From: Methylosinus sp. Sm6
GTDB taxonomy: Bacteria > Pseudomonadota > Alphaproteobacteria > Rhizobiales > Beijerinckiaceae
Reading direction: 5' to 3'
DNA: 64,000 nt
Assembly (NCBI RefSeq): GCF_019802345.1
Contig: NZ_JAINDZ010000020.1
Coordinates: forward strand, 26,335-90,334
Under the pieces are notes generated by a model, which worked only from the letters and a program-made list of their open reading frames with translations, had not been told where the DNA came from and did not search any database. Positions within the stretch are counted from its first letter, which is position 1. Each line of letters starts with the position of its first letter. The position numbers and the translations under genes were made by a program. Positions 35,040-47,100 of this stretch are shown here, piece by piece.

Positions 35040-35460
35040 GATGGGCTTGAAATTCTAGGGCATGAGCGCCTCCATGTCCTTGTCGGGCCATCGGTCGGCG
35101 ATTTGTTCGAGGGTCTGCTGGGCAAAGGCGGACGGGGCAGGGCGATCGGGTGAAGAACGACAGGCCCATCACCCTCGTCCCAAGGAGCCCGCGAAGCGGG
35201 CGTCTCGAAGGACGGCAACGGGAAGAAACCTAAAGATTTCGCCGCACGGCCGTCCTTCGAGACGCCGCCTTCGGCGGCCCCTCAGGACGAGGGTCGGGGA
35301 TATTATTCTTCACCCGATTGTCCAGGGCTCCCCGCTGTCGGCCAACAGAAATACGAATGCTCCAGGCGCTCGGCGAACAGACAAAGACCCGACCCGTCCC
35401 ACCACACGATCTCGATCCGGTCGGGTCTTTTCGCTCGGAAAACGCTCGTCGCGGCTATAA
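35040..35460 (-). pseudogene. IS66 remnant (TnpB and TnpC tail) split by a repeat
   Basis: On the minus strand, about 35460-35330 encodes FRAKRPDRIEIVWWDGSGLC and LFAERLEHSYFCWP, the core of IS66 TnpB. About 35140-35045 encodes FAQQTLEQIADRWPDKDMEALMP, then a TAG where Trp is expected, then NFKPIE, which looks like the C-terminal end of an IS66 transposase. The palindromic repeat 35143-35320 lies between them in place of most of the transposase gene. An internal 12-bp inverted repeat (35383-35394 / 35419-35430, GGTCGGGTCTTT then T) could act as a terminator on the plus strand. Confidence 0.5.
35143..35320. repeat. Palindromic repeat family B, copy 1 (178 bp)
   Basis: It begins ATCGGGTGAAG and ends with the reverse complement CTTCACCCGAT. 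Inner arms GGCGTCTCGAAGGACGGC and GCCGTCCTTCGAGACGCC form a large hairpin. Related copies lie at 55839-55962 and 63885-64000. Confidence 0.75.
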
Positions 35461-35612
35461 GCAAAATTTGCGCTGCATCCGCCGTCGGCGCCTGAGCCGA
35501 GGAACCCGCCGGCGACATCGGAGCCCGCTCACGGCATGACACGAGATTGCAATAATTCTTGTCTAACCTTCGGCCACTCATGATACTCTTGTGACGTCGA
35601 GGGGCGTAGCGT

Positions 35613-36272
35613 TTGATCACCGTGTCGGTCGGAATGGTTCCTCGCGTCGTCGCCATCGTCGGCTTTGTCGGCGCCGGGAGTTGGACAGCGGCGGAGGAAC
35701 TGCCCGCGCGTTTCGACATACCGGCCGAGGCTCTTTCGGACGCGCTCTACGCCTACAGCGCGGCGACGGGGATCGAGGTCCTCGTTCGGAGCGATATGGT
35801 GGAGCGTCGGCAATCGGCCCGGGTCGCTGGGACATATGTCCCGACCGACGCCTTGCGCGCCTTGCTCTCGGGCACCGGGCTCAGCGCCCGGGCCATCGGC
35901 GCGAACGCCGTCACTCTGGCCTCGGCGAACGCCGTCGCGCCGCCCCCGACCGTATTTGTCGCGCCGCTTTATCCCGATTATTCGTCGGCGTTGCAGGCGG
36001 CCGTGACGAGCGCGCTGTGTCGTATGCGCGAGACCCGTCCGGGAGATTATCGGCTCGCGGCGCGTCTTTGGGTCGGGCGCTCCGGCGCGGTGACGCAGGT
36101 GGCTCTGCTGGGAACGACAGGCGACGGCGGCCGCGACGCCCTTCTGACCGCGGCGCTCCGCCGCGTCGAAGTGGGCGAAGCGCCGCCGGCCGATCTGATC
36201 CAGCCGACCACCATGCTGATTTTGCCGAGGCGGCGCGAAACGGCCGAGTGCGCGGGGCGGGCGACTCCGTGA
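35613..36272 (+). CDS. STN-domain periplasmic protein with TonB-like C-terminus
   Basis: A 219-residue exported protein with a TTG start (35613) eight bases after GAGGGG; Met 35634 is an alternative. A signal segment (VVAIVGFVGAGSWTAAEE) is followed by a secretin/TonB short N-terminal (STN) domain: FDIPAEALSDALYAYSAATGIEVL through ARVAGTYVPTDALRALLSGTGLSA. The C-terminal half (ALCRMRETRPGDYRLAARLWVGRSGAVTQVALLGTTGD) resembles a TonB C-terminal fold. Normally an STN domain is fused to a TonB-dependent receptor and signals to FecR. Here it is a separate protein directly overlapping the sigma-factor gene, so it may sense a periplasmic signal for the FecR-sigma pair. Confidence 0.7.
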   Translation: MITVSVGMVPRVVAIVGFVGAGSWTAAEELPARFDIPAEALSDALYAYSAATGIEVLVRSDMVERRQSARVAGTYVPTDALRALLSGTGLSARAIGANAVTLASANAVAPPPTVFVAPLYPDYSSALQAAVTSALCRMRETRPGDYRLAARLWVGRSGAVTQVALLGTTGDGGRDALLTAALRRVEVGEAPPADLIQPTTMLILPRRRETAECAGRATP

Positions 36273-36820
36273 CCGAGGTCAGCTGGATGGCGCTGAGCGC
36301 AATTCTCGTCGATCGCTATAGCGATTTGAAGGCGCGCCTCGCGCGTCGGCTGGGCGCGACCGAGCTCGCCGCCGAGGCGCTGCAGGAGACGTGGCTGCGT
36401 CTGCAGCGCCCCGGCTATGTGGGAGCGCTGCAGCGGCCGGACGCCTATCTGTTCCGGGTCGCCCTCAATATAGCGGCCGACCATCGCGTGGCCGAACGCC
36501 GACGGCTGGCCTTGTCGGAGGTCGAGGCGCTGCGCCACGCCGACGACGACGAGCTCGATCCCGAACGCATCATCGCCTCGCGCGCGGAGATCGCCGCTCT
36601 CGCCGATGCGCTCGACGAATTGCCGCAGCGGCGGCGGGCCATTTTCCTGGCTGCGCGGCTCGACGAATTGCCGCATAAGATCATCGCCGAGCGTCACGGC
36701 GTGTCCACCCGGCTCGTCGAGCGCGAGCTCAAGCTGGCGCTCGAGCATTGCAGCGAGCGGCTCGGGAGAGGAATGCCCGCGCGTTTCGGGGCGCCGCCCC
36801 GAGAACCGTCTAAGGAATAG
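36269..36820 (+). CDS. ECF-family RNA polymerase sigma factor (FecI-like)
   Basis: A 183-residue extracytoplasmic-function sigma factor with a GTG start overlapping the STN gene stop (GTGA, 36269-36272). Sigma region 2 is SDLKARLARRLGATELAAEALQETWLRL through RPDAYLFRVALNIAADH (binds the -10 element). Region 4 is ALDELPQRRRAIFLAARLDELPHKIIAERHGVSTRLVERELKLALEHC (binds the -35 element). Its neighbours are an STN-domain protein and a FecR-like anti-sigma factor, the standard FecI/FecR arrangement. The likely target is the promoter of the giant adhesin gene downstream, and perhaps the operon itself. Confidence 0.85.
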   Translation: MTEVSWMALSAILVDRYSDLKARLARRLGATELAAEALQETWLRLQRPGYVGALQRPDAYLFRVALNIAADHRVAERRRLALSEVEALRHADDDELDPERIIASRAEIAALADALDELPQRRRAIFLAARLDELPHKIIAERHGVSTRLVERELKLALEHCSERLGRGMPARFGAPPREPSKE

Positions 36821-36889
36821 GCGGCTGTCGCCGCGAGAGCGACAGCGCGCCCCATGCCGAGCGCGCCCCATGCCGAGACATCGCCGACG

Positions 36890-37966
36890 ATGACCGAGCC
36901 CCGGAAACCCTTAGAGCGCTTTCCGATCGAACGGGATCGTTCGATCGATCAGAATTCGCTCGAACGGAAGAATGTCGGAGCGCTATCCGATCCAATCGGA
37001 TCGGATAGCGCGCTAGCGGAACAGGACGCGATACGCCGCGAGGCGCGCGACTGGGTGGTGCGGTTGACCTCCGGCGAGGCGACGACCGCGGACGCCGAGG
37101 CGCTCGATCGCTGGCGGCGGACCAGTCCCGCGCATCGTCTCGCCTTCGCCGAGGCCAATCGCCTCTGGGACGGGCTGCGCCCGGCGGCCGTCGAGTCGAA
37201 GGCGCGGCGGGCGAGCTCCGCGACCGAAGGCCGCCTGATCGGCCGGCGAGCGGTGCTCGGCGGCGCGCTCGCGGCCTCGGCCGCCGGCTATGCGGTCCTC
37301 GGTCCGCAGATACGCCTGTCGCTGGCGGAGATGACGGCCGACTTCCGCACCGGCGCCGGCCAGCGGCGAGCTGTCGCCTTCGAAGGCGGCGCTTCGGCGC
37401 AGCTCAACACGCGAACCAGCATCGCCTTGCTCTCTCCGCGCTCGGCGGAGAACGGGGTGGAGGAGATCGAGCTGATTGCCGGCGAAGCGGTGATAACAAC
37501 CGCTCCGCGAGGGCAAAAATCCTTCGTCGTCGTCGCGGAGGGGGGCCGCACCATCTCGACCGACGCCCGTTTCAATATCCGCAACACCGGCGTCGCGGTA
37601 TGCGTCGCCTGCGTGGCCGGAAGCGTCGAGGTCGAGCATCTGGGCCGGGTCGCGAAACTGACCGCCAATCGGCAGCTCACCTATACGGCGCGGGGCCTCG
37701 GCGAGGCGAGCGTCGCCGATCTCGAGACGGTGACGGCCTGGCAGCGGGGGCTGCTGATGTTTCGCAACGATCCGCTCGCGCATGTGATCGAGGAGATCAA
37801 TCGCTATCGATCGGGCCGCATCATCCTCTTGAACAAAGCGCTCGGCCGGCAAACCGTGCTGGCGACGTTCCATGTCGACCGGATCGAGGAAGTCGTGCCC
37901 CGGCTGCAGGCGGTCTTCGGCCTCGCGGTCAGGACGCTGCCGGGCGGCGTCGTTCTGCTGAGCTGA
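36890..37966 (+). CDS. FecR-like anti-sigma/sigma-regulator carrying a palindromic insert
   Basis: A 358-residue FecR protein from Met 36890 (the frame is open to 36854 across a short tandem duplication). An N-terminal DUF4880 domain (IRREARDWVVRLTSGEATTADAEALDRWRR) sits in the cytoplasm and binds the sigma factor. One membrane helix (AVLGGALAASAAGYAVLG) follows. The periplasmic FecR domain starts at DFRTGAGQRRAVAFEGGASAQLNTRT, and a C-terminal STN-like DUF4974 part includes PLAHVIEEINRYRSGRIILL. Between MTEPRKPL and AEQDAIRREARDW lie 35 codons that are exactly the 105-bp repeat. Without them the N-terminus would be of normal length, so the insert adds a short tail to the sigma-binding end. 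Confidence 0.8.
   Translation: MTEPRKPLERFPIERDRSIDQNSLERKNVGALSDPIGSDSALAEQDAIRREARDWVVRLTSGEATTADAEALDRWRRTSPAHRLAFAEANRLWDGLRPAAVESKARRASSATEGRLIGRRAVLGGALAASAAGYAVLGPQIRLSLAEMTADFRTGAGQRRAVAFEGGASAQLNTRTSIALLSPRSAENGVEEIELIAGEAVITTAPRGQKSFVVVAEGGRTISTDARFNIRNTGVAVCVACVAGSVEVEHLGRVAKLTANRQLTYTARGLGEASVADLETVTAWQRGLLMFRNDPLAHVIEEINRYRSGRIILLNKALGRQTVLATFHVDRIEEVVPRLQAVFGLAVRTLPGGVVLLS
36912..37016 (+). repeat. 105-bp palindromic element, copy 2, inside the fecR frame
   Basis: It has the same orientation and length as copy 1, beginning TAGAGCGCTTTCCGATCGAA and ending GGATCGGATAGCGCGCTAG. It is 35 whole codons, contains no stop in the fecR frame, and is translated as ERFPIERDRSIDQNSLER and onwards. 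Confidence 0.8.
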
Positions 37967-38129
37967 GCGTCGGCGCCGCCCGGCGCGCCTCCCTCGTTAA
38001 AAAAGTCGCGCCTTCGTGTCGGCGCCGCGTCTCGGCGTCTGTCAATCTGGTGAGAGGGGGCGAACGGACACGGACGCATCGGCCGCGTCCTCTCGGACCG
38101 TTCGTTCTTCGACGCGAGAGGAAATTCCG

Positions 38130-41100
38130 ATGGCCGGCACGAGATCCGTTCTGTTTCAGCCGTTTTCCGGGCGTCGCCGCGGTCCGATTCGCCGGACGCT
38201 CCTGGCGACGGCGAGCGCCACCGTGCTGGCGCTCGCCTCTCCGCAAGACGCGAAGGCGCGGCCGCTCGGAGGCTTCGGGGCGACGACCTCGGCGCCGACG
38301 ACGGCGACGACCGACGCGCTGGCGGGCGCGGCGCAGGCGACCGCGATCGCCAAACAGACCCAAACGTCCCTGACGCGGGCGGCGCAGGCGATCCAGTCCC
38401 TGCAGGCCGCGCAGGCCGCCGCTCGCAGCGCCGCGCAGGCCGCCACGAGCCTCGTGCCGAACGGCTTGAAGCCGGGTGGGCTCGTCGTCGATCCGCGCGT
38501 CGGCTTCGCCAATGGCGTCAGCACGACTCCTGGCCTCTGGTCCAATATCAGCGCGCCGGTCGAGACCGTCGACGCCGGCGGCCATGACACGGTGACCCTC
38601 ACGCAATCGGCGAAGCGCGCGATCGCCACTTGGCAGCAGTTCAATGTCGGCAGGGACACGACGGTCCATTTCGACCAGAGCGGCGGCAATTCGGAGAACG
38701 GCAACAACTGGGTCGTTCTCAACCGCGTCGACGCGAGCGGCTCGCCGAGCCGGATCCTCGGCCAGATCAAGGCCGAGGGGACGGTGCTGCTGCTCAATCC
38801 GAACGGCGTCATCTTCACCGGAACCAGCCAGATCAACGTGCATTCGCTGGTCGCCGCGTCGATGGATATGAACAGTTTCGTCGGCACGGCCAAGGGCGCG
38901 TTCAAGGCGAGCGGCCCGGCCTATGCGCCGATTCTCGCCGATGGAATCGCGCTGACGGCGGCGGATGGAACGCCGCTGCTCGCGCCCTCGGACGAAGCCA
39001 ACGCCAACGCGACGTTCCTGAACAACGGATTGTTCGTCAACACCGGCTTCAGGCTCCCGAATTCATTCGCCTCGACAGGCGATTCCGCGGTGTTCTCGGC
39101 CGGCCTCGTTCCGGGACAGGACAATGTCGGCGTGCGCGTCGAGGCCGGGGCGCGCATTTCGACCGACGTGGGCGGCTTCGACAATGGCGGCTATGTCGCG
39201 CTGCTCGGTCCGCAGGTGACCAACGCCGGCTCGATCACGACCTCGGCCGGGCAGATCATTCTGGCGGCCGCCGGGACCGTGCAGCTCGCCGAGCCCAGCG
39301 GAACCACGAGCCAGACCGGCTTTGCGACGCGCACGGACGGAAGCGTCTCCAACCAGCTGCTCTATTCGCCGCCCTCGGTGAGCGGGGGCGCGTCGGGGGT
39401 GAACGACGCAAGCGGACTGCTCGTCGCGAGGCGCGGCAATGTGACGATGATCGGCGACACGGTCGAGCAGCGCGGCCTCGTCGAGGCGACGACCAGCGTC
39501 ACGCGCGCGGGCTCCATCACCATGGTCGCGGGCGACCTTCGGTTCGCCCCGGGGAGCCTGACGACGATCCTGCCCGAGGAGAATGGGGAGACGATCCCCT
39601 CCGACGCCACCTCGCTCGCCGCTTTCGTCGCGCCGCGCATCGATATCGCGGCGACCGATGTGACCTTCCAGTCGAGCTCCTGGATTCTCGCGCCGTCGGC
39701 GACGATGGTGGTGACGGGGCCGGGGCGGCCCAACGGCCCCGGCGGCGAGGCTCCCCTTCCGTCCGGGCGCGTCGTCTTGGAAGCAGGCAGCGTGATCGAT
39801 CTGTCGGGCCTGACGTCGACGCGTTCGTACAGCGACTATCTCTACACATTCAAAGTCACCCCCAATGATGTCGCCGACACGCCGCTCGCCCAGAATCTGA
39901 TCGGCCAGACGGTGACCATCGATCTCACGCTCTCGGGCACGCGCGCCGACGGCGAGACATGGGTGGGCTCGCCGCTGTTCGCCTCCTCGGGCGCCGGCTA
40001 TCTCGCCAATGTCCCCCAAGGCATCGATCAGCTTCTGAGCAAGGGCGGCTCGCTGAGCTTCGGCGGCGGCTCCTCGAGCGTCGGCAATAATCTCGGCACA
40101 GTGGCCTTCGTCGACGTGCTGCAGGCGCCGGGCTCGGTCATCGATGTCTCCGGCGGGCTGATCCAATATGCCGGCGCGCATATGTCGACCACGCAGCTCG
40201 TCGGCGCGGACGGACGGTTCTACGACATCGGCGCCGCCGACCCGTTCATCGGCAATACGATCTACCGAGGCTTCGCGGTCGTCCATTCGCGTTGGGGCGT
40301 CATCGATTACTACGCCTCGTCCCTGCTCCGGGGCGGCTACGTCAAGCCCGACGACTTCGACGGAATGAGCGCCGGCGGCGTCTCCGTCGCGGCCGTCACC
40401 CCGATATTGGAGGGCGCGATCGCCGGCGACATAGCGATCGGCGCCAGGCAACGCGCGCTGGCGCGGATCGGCGCCAATGGCGTGCAGGCGACCCCCGACC
40501 AATTGCCGACCGGAGCGTCCCTGGCGATCACGATGGCCGCGGACAGCGGCGGCGGACGCAACACCGCGATCCTCCTCGTCGCCTCGGCGCCGGACCTTCT
40601 GGGGACCGACGCGGCGCTCGGCGTTTCGCCGACCCTGCCGACGAACGCCGATGGCGCGCCCGTCATCACCTATTCGACCGATCGCTTCTCGTCCCTCGGC
40701 CTCGGATCGATCTCCATCGCCGGCGCCACCACGCTCGCGATGGCCGAGGGCGCGAGCCTCTCGGTGCGGGACGGCGGCAGCATCAAGCTCGCGAATGTCG
40801 CCGCCATCGACGGCTCGCTCATCGCGCATGGCGGCAGCATCGTCATCAACGGGGTGACGCCGGCGAGTCTCGCGGCGGCGAGTGGCGAGCTGCCGTCCAC
40901 CGTTGTCGGCGGCCATGCGGTCCTCGACGTCAGCGGCCGGTGGATCAACGACGCGGGCCGCTACAGCGATGCGGCCGGCGCGCTCTATATCAACGGCGGC
41001 AGCGTCAGCCTGGCCACCTACAATATGAGCGAGGCCGTCTCCTTCGACGAAAACGCTCAGTGGACGGTGACGGCCGAGGACCACAGCGCCTCCATCGTGC

Positions 41101-44100
41101 TGCAGGCCGGAAGCATCGTCGACGTCTCCAGCGGCGGCTATGTCGCCGCCGACGGCAGGCTCAAGACCGGCTCGGACGGCCTTCCCGTGGGCAAGGGCGG
41201 CAATGTCTCGCTTCGCACCTATGCCGGAACCTGGCAAGGCAATACATTCGTCTTCGACTATTTCGGCGGCAATCTCGGCCACGCGCCGCAGTCGCAGACC
41301 GCCGGCAATGTCGTCATGGACGGGACGATCTACGCCGGCGGCCTGTCGCAGGGCGGAACCTTCACGCTGCGCGCGCCGATGATCACGATCGACGGGCAGG
41401 CGACGAAGGTCGCGTCGATCACCGAGGGCGAGCAGGCGGGCACGGTTGTGCTGCCGACCTCCTTCTTCAGCGACAGCGGATTTGGCAGCTTCGACCTGAC
41501 CAGCGTCTACGGCAGCGCGACGGTCGCGGCCGGAACCACGCTGACGCTGAAGCAGCAGAATTATCTTCTCTCCTCGACATCGAGCCTGCCGGCGACGGGC
41601 GCGCGGCCGCGCGATTTCGCGGCGTTCGGCTATGCCCCGGACGGCCTGCGCCATGCGGCAAATCTGGCGCTGACGCAGGCCGGCTATCGCAATGGCGCCG
41701 CGGACAGCCCCAGCGAGACGGCGCGGCTGCTGATCGACGAGGGCGCGAGCATCCTCGCCGATCCGCTGGCCAATATCACGCTCACGGCGGGCGGCCCGGC
41801 CGTCATTCTCGGCACGGTCCGCACGCATGGCGGCAAGATCGCGATCAATGAAGGAATGCCCTCGGGCTTTCCCGCCTATCGGCGCGATGGTCTGCCGCAA
41901 TATGTCTGGCTCGGCCAGAATTCCGTGCTCGACGTGTCCGGAACATTCGTGCCCGATCCGCGCGTCACCGCCTATTCGACGGGCACGGTGCTGGCGGGCG
42001 GCTCGATCGTGTTCAGCGGCATTTCGTCGTCCAGCGGGGCGCTCACCGAGGGCGCCGGGACCGTCATCGCGCTCGCGGGCTCGATCATGGACATTTCCGG
42101 CGCGAGCGCGACGATTGAGGAGCCCGGCGGCGCGAGCCTCTTCGGGCCGAGGATCACGACGCGGGAAATCTGGAGCGACGGCGGCACGCTGACAACCGGC
42201 GGCTATCTCGGCGGCACGATCCGCGCGGCGGGCGGAGCGCCGCAGGCGGCGGGCGGCAAGCTCGTCGCGGGCGACATGATCGTCACGCAGAGCGGCGATG
42301 TGTCCGCCGCCTTCGGCAGCACGCCGCCGACGTGGCGATCGGATGCGGCGTTGCATCTGCCGCCCGGAGCCAATGTCACGGCCGACACGCTCAACAGCGC
42401 CGGCTTCGGCTCGGTGTCGTTTCCCGGGCCCACCTTCAGCGGCGACGTCGATCTCGAGATCTCCGGCTCGATCCTGATCGACTCCTTCGCCGCGATCACG
42501 CTGCTGCCGGCGGGCGTCTACGACAAAAACCACTCGCCGTCCTGCGAGCCCTTTGGCGCCTGCATCCCGTCGATCGGCGCGACCAAGGTGACGCTGGAGG
42601 CGAATTACATTCGTCTGGCCAACTCCGGGCTCTCCTCGTTCGCGTCGCAACTGCCGCAGCTCGCCGACGGCGAGCTGACGCTCGCGGCGCGACAGCAGAT
42701 CGACGTCGTCGGCGTCGTCGGCGTTAAAAACGCGGGCGTCGTCAATCTCGTCTCCGGCGGCGACATCCGCCTCATCGGGACCTACGACTACGGCAAGACT
42801 CTGCAGGATCAAAACGGCGTGGATGCCGCGAGCGACGGCTATGGCGGCTTTCCCTTTGTCGGCGCGCTGCTGGTCGCGGATAATCTCAATCTCACCGCGC
42901 GGACCATCTATCCCGCCACCAACACCGCCTTTCTCATCGAATCGCTCGGCCTCGCGCCGGCCGCCGCCGCGGGCGTCCACAACAGGATCGCCTTCTCCTC
43001 GAACGGCCAGGCGCCGGTCGCGCCATTGTCGGCGGGCGGCGCGATCGTCGTCGACGCCAAGACAATTCAGCAGGGCGGGGCGCTCTACGCGCCGCTCGGA
43101 TCCATCGTGCTCGGCCTCGGCGCGGGGCAGACGCTGCCCTCGCTCTTCGTCAGCAATCCGACCAATAATCCCTATGATCCAGTCCAGAATAACACCGGGC
43201 TTCTCTCCGGGCTGGCGCAGAATGTCATGACCGACAGAGTCACGCTGCTCCCCGGCAGCGTCACCTCGGTCTCGGCGGCGGGGCTCATGATCCCCTACGG
43301 CTCCACGACCGACGGCGCCGAATGGACGTCGAACGACGCGATTCTCAACGGCCCGCCGGCGAAGCTCATCACGCTCGGCGGCGCGAATGTGGATGCGCAG
43401 GCCGGGGCGATCCTCGACGGGCGCGGCGGCGGCGATATCTACGCCACCGAATTCATCCCCGGCACCGGCGGCTCGCGCAATGTGCTGACGACGAGCACGC
43501 AGGCGGTCTATGCGCTGCTTCCCGGTTTTGGCTCGGCGCTCGCGCCCTATGATCCGGCCTTCGCCACCAGCGTCGCCGCCGGCCTCACCGTGACGCTTTC
43601 GGGCGGCAATGGGGTCCCGGCGGGGACCTATACGCTGCTGCCCGCCGAATATGCGACGCTGCCCGGCGCCTATCGTGTCGTGGTCGTCTCGACGAAGACG
43701 AATCCCTATTCGCAGAGCTTCGCCACAGCCGACGGCTCGGTCTATGCGACCGGCGTGCTCGGCAATGCGATCACCGGCTCGCAATCCCCGCAGGCGGCGC
43801 TGCTGCAGATCCAGTCCAAGGAGGTCTGGACGCGCTATTCCCAGATCGACGTCACGACCGGCAAAAGCTATTTCACCGCGCTCGCCGCGAGCAATGCGAC
43901 GGCGCTGCCGCGTCTCGCCCAGGACGCCGCGCGGCTCAGCGTCGCCGCCGGCGTCAATCTGTCGCTCGACGCGACCAATCTGTTCGATCCGGCTTCCGGC
44001 GGCCTCGGCGGCATGCTCGACATCACCGGCGAGAAAATCCTCGTCGCCGCCTCCGACCGGCTGGCGAGCTTCGGCGCGCAGGCCAATGGGACATTCACGC

Positions 44101-47100
44101 CGAGCGCCGAATATGAGGGCTATCTCGTCCTCGACGCCGACATGCTGAGCGATTTCGGCATCGAGAGCACGCTCATCGGCGGCTATCGCAGCAGCACGTC
44201 GGAGGGGACGCTCGTCACCGCCACAGCCCTCGATCTCGAGGTCGCGACCGACGCGGCGCATCCGCTGACCGGGCCGGAGCTGCTGCTGGTCTCGCTCGCC
44301 TCCACCGTCGCCGGCGACGGCCATCGCGGCCTCGTCGTCGACGACGGCAGCGTCATAGCGGCGAAGGGCGCGGTCGCCGGCGGCGCGGCGACAAAGCTGC
44401 TCATCGGCGTCGATCCGGTCGCCCAGTTCTCGGGACTGCAGGTCCTGCTCGGCTACACCGCCGGCGTCAGCGGCGACGGCGCGCTGCTGCGCGTTTCCAA
44501 CGGCGGCGTCGCGGATATCCAGCGCCGTTTCGTGCCGGGCGTCTATCGGATTCCGGCGACCACGCCGGCGCCGGAGGGACCGGTCTCGCCGGTCGCGCTC
44601 GGCGCGCTGACGATCGGCGAGAATGTCGCGCTGTCCGGAGCGGCGCTGACGCTCGACGCCAGCGGGTCGACGACGCTCGCCGCCAGCGCCCGCCTCGTCG
44701 CGAAGAATTATGATCTCGCCAGCGGGCTCATCAATCTGGGCGGCGGCTCGGGCGGCCTCGTCGTCACCACCGGCCTCATCGGGCAATTCGCCGGCGCCGA
44801 GTCGGTGCGCCTGCGCTCGGCCTCTGTGTTCAACCTCTATGGCTCCAACGCCTTCGGCGACGCCGCCAACCGGATCGGCGCGCTGACGCTCGACGGCGCC
44901 GGCCTCTACAGCGACGGCGGCGCGACCACGATCATCGCGGGCGACATTGCTTTTGTCGACAGTCAGGCGGTCGCCAACAAGAGCGGCGCCGACACGGGGG
45001 GCGCGGGCGGCGTCCTCGCGCTCGACGCCAGCGGCGCGCTCACCTTCAGCGCCGGCTCCAAGAGCTTGTCGGGATTCGCCAGCGTGTCGGCGACGGCCGG
45101 CTCGAAGGCGCTGTTCTCGGGCGCCGGCGGCCTCGACGCCGGCGGCGCGAAGGTGACGCTGACAGCGCCGCTGATCCTCGTCGACAAGGGGGCGTCGCAG
45201 AGCCTTTCCACCACGGGCGCCTTGACGCTGGCGCGGGGCGCCGGCGCCGCGCCGTCGATCGACCCGACGTTCATCGGCGGTTCGCTGAGCTTTGCGGCCG
45301 CCTCGATCAACGCCTCCGGCACATTGGTCGCGCAGGGCGGCAAGCTGACGCTCGAGGCGACGACCGGCGATCTCGTCCTGTCGGGCGATGCGCTGCTGTC
45401 GGCGGCCGGCACGCGCATCATGATCGGCGATCTCGTCCAGGATACGCCCGCCGGCGCGATCCGTCTCGTCGCCGACGCGGGCGATGTGAAGCTGGGCGCG
45501 GGAACGACGGTCGACGTCTCCGGCGCGGGCCGCGGCTATGCGGGCTCGCTCTCGATCTACGCCCGCGGCGCGGCGAAGCTCGCCGGCGCGCTGAAGGGCG
45601 GCGCCAAATATGACGACCTCGGCGGCGAATTGCTCATTCTCGCCGGGCGCCTCGACGGCGCGCTGCCGCTGGCCTCCGGCTTCACGCGCGGCTTCACGAT
45701 GAGCCTCGGGCAGGGCGACATCGTCATCGACGCCGGCGAGACGCTCAAATCCGAAAATGTGCTGCTCGTCGCCAATGGCGGCGGCGTCGTCGTCGACGGA
45801 CACATCGACGCGAGCTCGGCCTCCGGCGGAAGCATCGCGCTCTATGGCGCGGGCCGCTCGACCGCCGCCGCAGGAACCGCGAACGCCTCGGGCGTCGCCA
45901 TCGGCTCCCGCGCGACGCTCGAAGCGCGTTATCGGGCGCCCGACGCGGATAGTCCCGGCTATGGGAATGGCGAATCGACGAAGGTGCAGCGCGGCGGCAC
46001 GATCACGCTCGGGACGACGGGCGCGCCGGACGGCTCGCTGAACGCCGACTATGGCTATCAGAATGTGCCCCGCTCGGGCGCGATCACTGTGGCGGCGGGC
46101 GCGACATTCGACGTGTCCGGCGGCGACGGCGGCGCGGATATCGACAATACGGGCGGCAGCGTCGTGGTGCGCGCGCCGATTCTCGCGGATGGGACCATCA
46201 ATGTCCGCTTCAGCGGCGCGATCGTCACCAGCGCCAGGGCGGACGGCGCGGCGAGCGGCGATCCGCTCGTCGTCAACGCCTTCGCGGTGTGGAGCACGAC
46301 GGACGCCTCGACCGATCCGAACAAGCATTTCGACGGCGTCATCGATCCGGCCGGCTTCTACGGCGCCGATGGAACGCAGCTGATCGTCGCCAACGCCAAG
46401 GGCGTCTATCCGTCCTCGACCGCGGCGGCGCCCGCCGACGGCGCCTATCTGCCGCATGTGCAATTCTATCAGAAGACGCTGCTCGATTTCGTCAACGCGC
46501 CCTTCGACACGAGCGCGATCGCGGCGCGGCTTTCGGGCGCGACGCTGAAGGTCGGCTCGAACGCCGCGACGGCGCTGCCGTCCTCGGCCCTGCATCTGCG
46601 CCCCGAGATCGACCTCGTCAATCCGTCGACGAACGTCAACTCCGGCAATATCGTCGTCGCCAGCAATTGGAATTTCGGCGCGGGCAGCATAGACGCGAAT
46701 GGCAATGTCAATCTGCTCTATCGGACGACGAGCGGCGGCGAGCCCGGAACGCTCATGTTGCGCGCCGCCAACAATGTGAAGATCAATGCGACGATTTCGG
46801 ACGGATTCTTCACGCGCTACACGCTCGCGTCCGGCGGCGCCGAGGATGCGGCCTCGATCTATGCGCGCGAGTCGAGCTCCAGCCTCTATCTCGCCTATCT
46901 CGCCATGTTCTCGAACGGCGTGCTGCAATATGATTCGAGCGGCCTCACCAACTTTCTGAACAACTATCAAGGATTGAGCTGGGACGATATCGGCGTGACG
47001 CCGCCGCCCACGACCTCGGCGGCGAGCGCATCCTTCTTCAACCTGTCGCAGAGCGTGTTCGACACGCTGCAATTCGAGCTGCAGGCGCCGACGGTGATTT

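Noticed and set aside
35383..35431. Rho-independent terminator (GGTCGGGTCTTTT) as a stand-alone feature
   Set aside because: The loop is 24 nt long and the arms lie in the IS66 TnpB coding remnant, so it may be a chance pairing; it is mentioned only within that entry.
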